17,923 bases of DNA from DALYDD01 sp031973395 (GTDB taxonomy: Bacteria; Patescibacteriota; Minisyncoccia; Phycocordibacterales; CAIZLB01), in assembly GCA_031973395.1 (NCBI GenBank), contig DALYDD010000021.1, positions 1 through 17,923 of the forward strand. The letters run 5' to 3'. The notes below the pieces were generated by a model. The model was given only the letters and a program-made list of their open reading frames with translations, did not search any database and was not told the DNA's origin. Numbering within the stretch: the first letter of the stretch is position 1; the number at the start of each line of letters is the position of its first letter. Shown here piece after piece: positions 13,387 to 17,923 of the stretch. Position numbers and translations under genes: made by a program.

Positions 13387-13416
13387 ATGAAAATTTAAGG
13401 TCGTTTGTTTAATAAT
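13387..13416 (+). promoter_or_regulatory. Possible promoter of the tRNA-like gene
   Basis: ATGAAA (13387-13392) followed by TAATAA at 17 nt (13410-13415) or AATAAT at 18 nt. The predicted start near 13422 gives a leader with a hairpin, CACAT (13426-13430) with ATGTG (13439-13443). Confidence 0.4.
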
Positions 13417-13450
13417 GTTCCTGGGCACATAAAGGCAAATGTGTGCTGAC

Positions 13451-13520
13451 GGGCAGGCCAGTGGTTCTGGAGCCTGGAGTTTGCCACCCCGGGCTGCGGG
13501 TTCGATTCCCGTCCTGTCCA
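13451..13520 (+). ncRNA. tRNA-like RNA with a linker-free cloverleaf
   Basis: All 70 nt are accounted for by four arms. Acceptor: GGGCAGG (13451-13457) with CCTGTCC (13513-13519), one G-U, plus discriminator A. D-like hairpin: CCAG-TGGTT-CTGG (13458-13470). Central arm: nine positions, AGCCTGGAG (13471-13479) against CCCCGGGCT (13487-13495), one A-C mismatch and one G-U, loop TTTGCCA. T-arm: GCGGG-TTCGATT-CCCGT (13496-13512) with a canonical T-loop. A normal tRNA has unpaired positions 8, 9 and 26 and a variable loop; none exist here. Read as an anticodon, the loop gives TGC (Ala) or, shifted by one, GCC (Gly). It could be a divergent tRNA, a pseudogene or a tRNA mimic. Confidence 0.6.
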
Positions 13521-13541
13521 ATTCAACAATTAAATACTTGT

Positions 13542-13628
13542 GGCCACGGATATTTTCTCGCTGCCCGCTCGAAAATTCCGCGACCCCGCCTCGCGCGTTT
13601 CGCCTGCTGGCGAAACATCGCTCCGGCC
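13542..13628 (-). repeat. tRNA-associated two-hairpin repeat, copy C
   Basis: Read on the minus strand: GGCCGGAGCGA (13628-13618), hairpin 1 GTTTCGCC-AGCA-GGCGAAAC (13616-13597), GAGGCGGGGTCG (13592-13581), then hairpin 2 with ATTTTC/GAAAAT-type arms enclosed by GGTCGCGG and CCGTGGCC. It follows the tRNA-Arg terminator in tRNA-Arg orientation. It shares GCCAGCAGGCGA with the copy at 17871-17923. Confidence 0.65.
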
Positions 13629-13630
13629 GG

Positions 13631-13678
13631 CACACAATATAAAAAGACTGCAGCAGTGCAGTCTTTTTATATTGTGTG
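13631..13678 (-). terminator. Bidirectional terminator after tRNA-Arg
   Basis: A perfect 22-bp inverted repeat, arms 13631-13652 and 13657-13678, with AAAAAGACTGCA and its complement at the core and T5 runs on each strand. It starts within the last bases of the tRNA-Arg acceptor. The apex reads GCACTGCTGC on the tRNA-Arg strand, the same as the tRNA-Ser terminator. It can also end plus-strand transcripts from the tRNA-like gene. Confidence 0.95.
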
Positions 13679-13748
13679 CCCCCGGTTGGAATCGAACCAA
13701 CAATAGCGGCTTAGAAGTCCGCAGTTATATCCATTTAACTACAGGGGC
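13677..13748 (-). tRNA. tRNA-Arg (anticodon TCT)
   Basis: Minus-strand cloverleaf: acceptor GCCCCTG/CGGGGGC, anticodon loop CTTCTAA (anticodon TCT), T-arm GTTGG-TTCGATT-CCAAC, discriminator A, no encoded CCA. Confidence 0.95.
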
Positions 13749-13762
13749 ATATGTTTGTCTTT

Positions 13763-13840
13763 AGGCCTCACGTAAGCCACAAATGGCTTAAATCCGGCCT
13801 TTAACTGCCTATTTATATCAATAGCGGGCCAAGAAATCAA
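13763..13840 (-). promoter_or_regulatory. Promoter and structured leader of tRNA-Arg
   Basis: Minus-strand TTGATT (13840-13835), 17-nt spacer, extended TGA TATAAA (13820-13812). The predicted 56-nt leader contains a hairpin with TGGCTTA (13784-13790) and TAAGCCA (13773-13779) inside an outer AGGCC/GGCCT pair (13763-13767, 13796-13800). The hairpin could also mark the end of the upstream pilus transcript, though it has no T-run. Confidence 0.55.
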
Positions 13841-13882
13841 TTTAATTGCCAGAATCAGCACTGGGCATATCTTTGGCCGAGA

Positions 13883-14296
13883 TTAATTTGCTCTCGTCGA
13901 TGTGGCCCGAGGAGCCGTACTCGATCCGGTAGTTGAAGCAGTTGATGAGGCAGCCTTAATTGCAGCCTGCTCTTTCTTTACTTCAATCTGACTTTTATCA
14001 AGAAGTCTCAAGTGGTCCGCCTTCTTTTTTTCATAAATAGAAATAGTGTCGCGCAATTGCTCCTCTTTTGTTTTGGTATTGCCCTGCCCCGACGTATTTG
14101 TTTGCAAAGGCAACTTGTCGATAAAGAGAGCGGTCTTGTAGAAGCGGAAACCAGTCCAAAGAGCGACACTGATAATGAGAATTGCAGTTATGGTGAGTGA
14201 AAAAAACCAATCCGTAGCAGGATCTTTACCCAAAGACGCAAAAAGAGATGGTTTGTTGGTCTTGGCTTTTGATTTTCTTTTTGAAAAGAGTTGCAT
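13883..14296 (-). CDS. Single-pass membrane protein at the end of the pilus operon
   Basis: 137 residues. A basic N-terminus (KRKSKAKTNK) precedes one membrane segment (about 30-52, FFSLTITAILIISVALWTGF). After it comes an outside region with a coiled-coil-like stretch (about 75-112, rich in Lys, Glu and Gln) and a Ser/Thr/Ala tail. It occupies the place of pilP after pilM-pilN-pilO, but it lacks a lipobox and has no visible PilP domain, so I do not call it PilP. The organism probably has no outer membrane or secretin needing PilP. It starts 30 nt after pilO stops. It may brace the inner-membrane pilus platform. Confidence 0.75.
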   Translation of the reverse strand: MQLFSKRKSKAKTNKPSLFASLGKDPATDWFFSLTITAILIISVALWTGFRFYKTALFIDKLPLQTNTSGQGNTKTKEEQLRDTISIYEKKKADHLRLLDKSQIEVKKEQAAIKAASSTASTTGSSTAPRATSTRAN

Positions 14297-14326
14297 ATAA
14301 GTAAATAATTATTGTACTTTCCTATT

Positions 14327-14854
14327 TTATTTTTCCGCCATTTTAACTACTGAAAAATCTATGACCATAGCCCAATCATCGCCAGCCCTGCGTAAATCAA
14401 TGCGATTGATTTTGACATTGTAGGGCAATGATTCGATGAGGGCAAAAAAGATGCGGGTATTCTTGAGACTACCTGTTGTACGGATGGCGGTCTTGAGGAA
14501 AACTTTGTCATGTGGCGCAAGGGTTGCATCCGCCACCTCATCAACAAGGTCAATCTTGAAGTTCAGTCCACTTGATACCGCCAGAGATTCAATATATTTA
14601 ACAAAATCCAAAGCCCCACCTGATTCCACAAAGAATCCACTCAAGGTATCTAACTCACCACCCGTTGAACTAACAACTTGTCGGAGATTCATTAGTCGTG
14701 CAGACTGAACTGACAACGAGGCAACCTCTGAATTCAAAGTCGTAATCTCCGTTTCTAAATTACCGGTTTTTGAATTTAATAGATATGTGGCAATAATACC
14801 AGCAATGAGCAGGAATACGATGACGAGGAAGATGCTGAGATGTTTCTTGTTCAT
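14327..14854 (-). CDS. pilO: PilO-like type IV pilus inner-membrane assembly protein
   Basis: 175 residues from the ATG at 14854. One membrane segment near the N-terminus (about 6-25, LSIFLVIVFLLIAGIIATYL) is followed by a coiled coil (LETEITTLNSEVASLSVQSA) and a ferredoxin-like domain with IRTTGSLKNTRIFFALIESL and the closing INRIDLRR...AMVIDFSVV. This is the PilO plan, which with PilN forms the inner-membrane platform of the pilus machine. A longer in-frame start at 14926 was rejected because it would overlap pilN by 68 nt. The chosen start lies 4 nt after the pilN stop codon, fitting coupled translation. Confidence 0.8.
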   Translation of the reverse strand: MNKKHLSIFLVIVFLLIAGIIATYLLNSKTGNLETEITTLNSEVASLSVQSARLMNLRQVVSSTGGELDTLSGFFVESGGALDFVKYIESLAVSSGLNFKIDLVDEVADATLAPHDKVFLKTAIRTTGSLKNTRIFFALIESLPYNVKINRIDLRRAGDDWAMVIDFSVVKMAEK

Positions 14855-14858
14855 AATA

Positions 14859-15452
14859 TTAGTTAGTGGTTGAAGTAGCTGTAGTAGTTGCAGTTTTGCC
14901 TTGTACGACCGCCAAGGCCTTGTCATATGTCACCTGGAAACGGAAATCAAATGAAATATCTGATTGCTTTACCAATGATGAAAGCGGCAGCTTTACCCCT
15001 CCAAACCGATCATTGAGCAATTTGGCATATGCGGAAACATCTTCTCGGGTGCGCGCCACTCCATTTAGGGTAACTGTTACTGGCTCACTAGCACTTGTCT
15101 GTGCCAAGGCATATCCATCAATTCGGATTCCTGATGAAGGTGATGCTAAGGCGTCGAGAAACAAAAGCGGTGTCAATGTTTTTCCAAATGGCTTTAGTGC
15201 ATCAACAGCTTTCCAGATATCCAAATTACCCTCACCTGACCTTGCTGCCCCTGTATTAATAATTGCTAGATACGATTCTTTCTGTGCGATCAGTGCTCTT
15301 TTTTCTGCATACAATCTCATGAATGTAGGTAGGGTGAACACGGCAAACATAATAATGACGAGAAGTATAGAACTCAATAGAACTGCCGCTAAACGGATAC
15401 GATATTCCTTGATAACTTTATTTTTTTGATATTGCGGCAAGAGATGAAGCAT
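14859..15452 (-). CDS. pilN: PilN-like type IV pilus inner-membrane assembly protein
   Basis: 197 residues. The short cytoplasmic N-terminus MLHLLPQYQKNKVIKEYRIR resembles the PilN segment (usually INLLP) that docks to PilM. One membrane segment follows (about 21-45), then a coiled coil and a domain with SGIRIDGYAL and VTLNGVARTREDVSAYAKLL, typical of PilN/GspL-C. Its start is 23 nt after pilM, with no Shine-Dalgarno site. Confidence 0.85.
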   Translation of the reverse strand: MLHLLPQYQKNKVIKEYRIRLAAVLLSSILLVIIMFAVFTLPTFMRLYAEKRALIAQKESYLAIINTGAARSGEGNLDIWKAVDALKPFGKTLTPLLFLDALASPSSGIRIDGYALAQTSASEPVTVTLNGVARTREDVSAYAKLLNDRFGGVKLPLSSLVKQSDISFDFRFQVTYDKALAVVQGKTATTTATSTTN

Positions 15453-15475
15453 GGTGGTATGAAATTGATTGCATT

Positions 15476-16735
15476 TTATCTTTCGATCTTTGGCAAAGCC
15501 AAACCGATGGCCACTGCGTAATCAAGCGAATCAATATAATCTATATGCGGAATCTTTTTATCAAGATCATAAATATTCGACCAGACGTTTGCGGTCTCGA
15601 TAGGCAGGCGAACAGTGGCGTTCAAATATTCTTTGAAGCCATTGATGAGAGCGTCCCGACCAGAAAGGATCAAGCTCTGAATAGAGTGCTCATCAGCCTT
15701 TCCTCTTTTTCCTACATAACTTTGCCAATACAGGACAATGTGATCAACCTCATCCTTGAGGGCTGAAGCAGTATTAATGAGTGTCATGAAGATAGAAGTC
15801 TGACTCTCGTCTATTGAACCTCTTTCAGTTTTCATGCGAATCGCCTCATCTCTTGAGACATTGAATTCCTTCATAATCGCCCCGGTGAAATCCTCGCTTC
15901 CAATATTTACCGTCGAAGTGAAGTGTACAGAACCCTTGCTCACCACTGACAAGACAGATTTGCGATCACCTACATGCACAATCAATTTAGTATCCATGTC
16001 TCCCGCTTTGATAATTGACTTTGACAGCGCCTGATTTTCTACCAGAAAAGAAACCGGCGTCATGCCAGCCAGATCAAATAATTCGATATATTGATCCACG
16101 ATCGTTCTTGGTACGACGGAAATCGAAGCTGAGAAAGTTGGACCCGCATTGAATGTGCCTTGGTCCGGCAAAGCCACAGGCGATTTATCTTCAGCTACAT
16201 TTGCAGGAGCCGTGGTAATAGGAGTGGTGCTTTCCGAGTTCGTCGCTGCGACATTGGCCGCGACAATACCCGCATTATTATTGGTATTATCTCTCGGCGC
16301 TTTTGTAGTTGAACCAGAAAAAGGTTTTTCGATGGCATGATAGTCGTAAACTGAATCCTCCAGAGAAAGCGGTACATTTTCCTCGAGATGCAGTTCGATA
16401 TGGTTACGAATAGTTTCCTCGTCCCCTACTGGTAGATCGGCTGTATAGATATATGCGAGCTCTTCTGGGATGGAAACCTCAACAAAATCGAGATGATAGT
16501 GTTTTTGTATACGGCGTAAGATTTCAACAAGTTCGGCATCAGAGGCCAGTGGCTCGTTATAGTTGAGAGGCTTAACCAATCCTTCGACTCCATATTTTCC
16601 AAGTTCCAAATGCGAACCACGTCGTCTAATCTCTGCAATATGGATGTTGGTAAGAGATATAGCCACGCCGACATGTGCCATCGACATATATCGTGGAGTA
16701 GGAATATGTAATGAAATCCAATTTTTGAGACTCAT
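15476..16735 (-). CDS. pilM: PilM-like cytoplasmic actin-fold protein of the pilus machine
   Basis: 419 residues. GVAISLTNIHIAEIRRRG (about 23-40) corresponds to the phosphate-1 region of the actin/PilM fold. YIYTADLPVGDEETIRNHIELHLEENVPLSLED is the hallmark PilM block. A C-terminal SLILSGRDALINGFKEYL holds the adenosine-site region, although the usual GG is changed to SG-RD. PilM binds ATP and links PilN to the pilus motor. An insertion of roughly 65 residues rich in Thr, Asn, Ala and Pro (about 141-205) is unusual and may be a flexible linker. Two -10-like elements, TACAAT and TATTCT, lie 10 and 5 nt before the start. Confidence 0.9.
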   Translation of the reverse strand: MSLKNWISLHIPTPRYMSMAHVGVAISLTNIHIAEIRRRGSHLELGKYGVEGLVKPLNYNEPLASDAELVEILRRIQKHYHLDFVEVSIPEELAYIYTADLPVGDEETIRNHIELHLEENVPLSLEDSVYDYHAIEKPFSGSTTKAPRDNTNNNAGIVAANVAATNSESTTPITTAPANVAEDKSPVALPDQGTFNAGPTFSASISVVPRTIVDQYIELFDLAGMTPVSFLVENQALSKSIIKAGDMDTKLIVHVGDRKSVLSVVSKGSVHFTSTVNIGSEDFTGAIMKEFNVSRDEAIRMKTERGSIDESQTSIFMTLINTASALKDEVDHIVLYWQSYVGKRGKADEHSIQSLILSGRDALINGFKEYLNATVRLPIETANVWSNIYDLDKKIPHIDYIDSLDYAVAIGLALPKIER

Positions 16736-16790
16736 CGCTTAGAATATTGTAGCATGAATCAGAAGGAGAAAATTACAATCGTGCAGAAAA

Positions 16791-17183
16791 TTAAGACAAA
16801 GAAGTTCCTGGTTTGACTTCAATCGTCGGTGACATGAGCGCCATGCCGTTTTCGTCTTTTGCTGCAACGATCATAGCCTGACTCTCGAGTCCCATGATTG
16901 CGCGCGGCTCAAGATTGGTGACAAAAACAAAACTCCGACCGAGTAATTCGTCAGGGTTTTGAAATTGAGAGCGAATTCCAGAAATAACTTGTCGCGGACC
17001 TGCGATCTCCCCAAAGTCCACAGTGAGTCGGAGGAGTTTCTCAGATTTCTCCAAAATTTCTGCGGTAATAATGCGGCCGATCTTCATTTCAACTTTAGCG
17101 AAGTCATCAAAGGTGATTCTCGGCGATTCCGTCTCAGGAGTTTCAAGTGGTTGTGTGTTCAAAATTGGTTCGATGTCGTTCAT
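16791..17183 (-). CDS. Stand-alone tRNA-binding OB-fold domain (MetG C-terminal/Trbp111-like)
   Basis: 130 residues. Residues 23-130 form the tRNA-binding domain found at the end of bacterial MetRS and in Trbp111/CsaA: ITFDDFAKVEMKIGRIITAE, KLLRLTVDFGEIAGPRQVISGI and GRSFVFVTNLEPRAIMGLES, with the characteristic ESQAMIVAA. The first 22 residues are Pro/Glu/Thr-rich. No synthetase domain is present, so it may be a MetRS partner in trans or a general tRNA binder or chaperone. Its ATG overlaps the ruvX stop codon in an ATGA (17183-17180), so it is translationally coupled to ruvX. Confidence 0.88.
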   Translation of the reverse strand: MNDIEPILNTQPLETPETESPRITFDDFAKVEMKIGRIITAEILEKSEKLLRLTVDFGEIAGPRQVISGIRSQFQNPDELLGRSFVFVTNLEPRAIMGLESQAMIVAAKDENGMALMSPTIEVKPGTSLS

Positions 17184-17590
17184 ATTTGTTTTGTTTTAAT
17201 TCTATCAAGATAACTTTGTAAAATAATAGTGGCTGCTGATGCATCGATCAAATCATTCTTGCCTTGATGTCGCTGCGCCTGTTCACTGGTCAAAAATTCC
17301 GGCTCCATCATAACAGTTAAGGATTCCGCTTCAAGTAAGGGCTTAAGCGCATGCACATGCTGCATAATTGGATTTTCTTTTCCTGCAAAATTTTTAGACT
17401 CACCGATCACCACTTCCTTGGCCGCATTCTCTCTGGCAATGGCAGCAATCTGAAAAGCGACTGATGGCAAAGTCTCTGAAATATTCTTTACCTCAAGAAC
17501 TGAGAGCGGGAAGGCGAAATCTCGCTCTATATTAGAGAGTGCAAGGCCAATGCGTTTTGTACCCATATCTATACCGAGGATTTTGGTCAC
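17180..17590 (-). CDS. ruvX: RuvX/YqgF Holliday-junction-resolvase-like protein
   Basis: 136 residues with GTG start. RNase H-like fold: GIDMGTKRIGLALS (6-19, D8 acidic), VVIGESKNFAG (60-70), EPEFLTSEQA (96-105, E98) and DASAATIILQSYLD (116-129, D116). YqgF proteins process the 5' end of pre-16S rRNA and can act on branched or damaged DNA. Length matches the family (about 135-150). The GTG start is chosen because an extended -10 lies 6 nt before it. Confidence 0.93.
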   Translation of the reverse strand: MTKILGIDMGTKRIGLALSNIERDFAFPLSVLEVKNISETLPSVAFQIAAIARENAAKEVVIGESKNFAGKENPIMQHVHALKPLLEAESLTVMMEPEFLTSEQAQRHQGKNDLIDASAATIILQSYLDRIKTKQI

Positions 17591-17596
17591 ATATTG

Positions 17597-17605
17597 AATT
17601 TAGCA
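17597..17605 (-). promoter_or_regulatory. Extended -10 of ruvX, predicted leaderless
   Basis: Minus-strand TGC TAAATT (17605-17597) ends 6 nt before the GTG at 17590. A stem, GCATGCAGGAG (17603-17613) with CTCCTG (17634-17639) and CATGC (17643-17647), reaches into it and could act as an operator or as a terminator of something upstream. Confidence 0.55.
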
Positions 17606-17665
17606 TGCAGGAGATGAAAAGTCATGGAGTAGCCTCCTGGGCCATGCCTCAAATACAGCTTTTTC

Positions 17666-17694
17666 TTGAAAACTAAGCCGTTTTCTGCTAGCAT
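17666..17694 (+). promoter_or_regulatory. Promoter of tRNA-Ser
   Basis: TTGAAA (17666-17671), 17-nt spacer, extended TGC TAGCAT (17686-17694). TAAGCC sits in the spacer (17674-17679) and again right after the -10 (17694-17699). Confidence 0.75.
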
Positions 17695-17716
17695 AAGCCA
17701 GCATCGACAGATATAT

Positions 17717-17803
17717 GGAGGAGTGGCAGAGTGGTCGAATGCACCTGTCTTGAAAACAGGAGAGCTCTTACGGGTTCCGTGAGTTCGAATCTCACCTCCT
17801 CCG
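17717..17803 (+). tRNA. tRNA-Ser (anticodon TGA)
   Basis: Cloverleaf: acceptor GGAGGAG/CTCCTCC, anticodon stem CCTGT/ACAGG with loop CTTGAAA (anticodon TGA), a long variable arm as in class II tRNAs, T-arm GTGAG-TTCGAAT-CTCAC, discriminator G. CCA not encoded. Confidence 0.97.
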
Positions 17804-17806
17804 CAT

Positions 17807-17850
17807 CAAACAAAAAGGATATCGCACTGCTGCGATATCCTTTTTGTTTG
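17807..17850 (+). terminator. Bidirectional terminator after tRNA-Ser
   Basis: A perfect 20-bp hairpin, arms 17807-17826 and 17831-17850, loop CTGC, with A5/T5 runs on either side of a GGATATCGCA core. It begins 4 nt past the tRNA. Confidence 0.95.
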
Positions 17851-17870
17851 ACCAGGAGGTGGGTGCTGAT

Positions 17871-17923
17871 GAGAAAGGCGGAAGAGATGCCGAGCCAGCA
17901 GGCGAGGCTCTGAGCCGGGGTCG
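17871..17923 (+). repeat. tRNA-associated repeat, copy B (cut by window end)
   Basis: Starts with GAGAAAGGCGGA (17871-17882), identical to the start of copy A. Hairpin 1 can form with GAGCC (17892-17896) and GGCTC (17906-17910). GCCAGCAGGCGA is shared with copy C. The copy ends in GAGCCGGGGTCG (17912-17923) at the window edge, so hairpin 2 is not visible. Confidence 0.6.

Noticed and set aside
13292..13490. MITE with 17-bp terminal inverted repeats
   Set aside because: No target-site duplication is visible at the ends, and the right repeat lies inside the complete tRNA-like fold.
13292..13520. Whole region as tmRNA, since the 17-bp long-range pair ends just before a T-arm, like helix P2
   Set aside because: No 5' acceptor strand able to pair with CCTGTCC lies upstream of 13292, no tag-peptide frame ending in Ala-Ala-stop is seen, and an intrinsic terminator interrupts it. 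The matching acceptor strand is at 13451.
13439..13764. Overlapping plus- and minus-strand ORFs of 67-87 codons in this stretch
   Set aside because: They run through the tRNA-like gene, the repeat, the terminator and tRNA-Arg, and are GC-driven open frames.
14866..15429. 187-codon plus-strand ORF opposite pilN
   Set aside because: It mirrors pilN, has no recognisable motif, and pilN is supported by operon context and topology.
1..17923. CRISPR array, transposase or toxin-antitoxin pair
   Set aside because: No regularly spaced direct repeats, no transposase-like protein and no recognisable toxin or antitoxin gene pair were found.

Overview
The window looks like part of a Candidate Phyla Radiation (Patescibacteria/Parcubacteria-type) genome recovered from a metagenome. 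This is inferred from gene style, not from a marker match: small, tightly packed genes, a compact type IV pilus set (PilM, PilN, PilO), ribosomal protein L19 with an Ala/Glu-rich tail, several Nudix genes, many mRNAs without a Shine-Dalgarno site, and scattered single tRNA genes each with its own promoter and terminator. A run of 10 N inside one gene shows a scaffolded assembly. No operon for a complete biosynthetic pathway is present.

Layout. 49-2332: tRNA-His, an M16 zinc protease, an alaE-like alanine exporter that looks foreign, and tRNA-Leu. 2389-5648: a CYTH protein, a VIT1-like metal transporter, L19, a small secreted protein of higher GC, and an RluA-type pseudouridine synthase. 5710-8000: tRNA-Val, a structured repeat, a periplasmic binding protein and a divergent TrmB-type regulator. 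8005-12189: a large unknown Ala/Gly-rich protein, a secreted C39-like peptidase, two Nudix hydrolases and a membrane-anchored lipoprotein-like protein. 12248-13840: a 56-residue small gene, an inositol-monophosphatase-family gene, then an RNA-rich stretch with a candidate small RNA, an unusual tRNA-like gene, a structured repeat and tRNA-Arg. 13883-17590: a pilus operon (pilM, pilN, pilO and an unknown membrane protein), a stand-alone tRNA-binding domain and ruvX. 17666-17923: tRNA-Ser, its terminator and another copy of the repeat.

Three signals stand out. (1) In 13257-13520 a short promoter-terminator unit starts with 17 nt perfectly complementary to the anticodon-like arm of a tRNA-like RNA encoded about 165 nt downstream. 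That RNA folds on paper into a four-armed cloverleaf with no unpaired linker bases. (2) Three tRNA genes (Val, Arg, Ser) are each followed in the same orientation by a strong bidirectional terminator and then by a copy of a GC-rich stem-loop repeat containing GGCGGAGCGA-like and GGGGTCG-like blocks. (3) At least nine protein genes have a -10 element ending 6-8 nt before the start codon, which predicts leaderless mRNAs, while alaE alone has a strong Shine-Dalgarno site.

All functional names rest on motifs read by eye. No database search, folding program or expression data was available.
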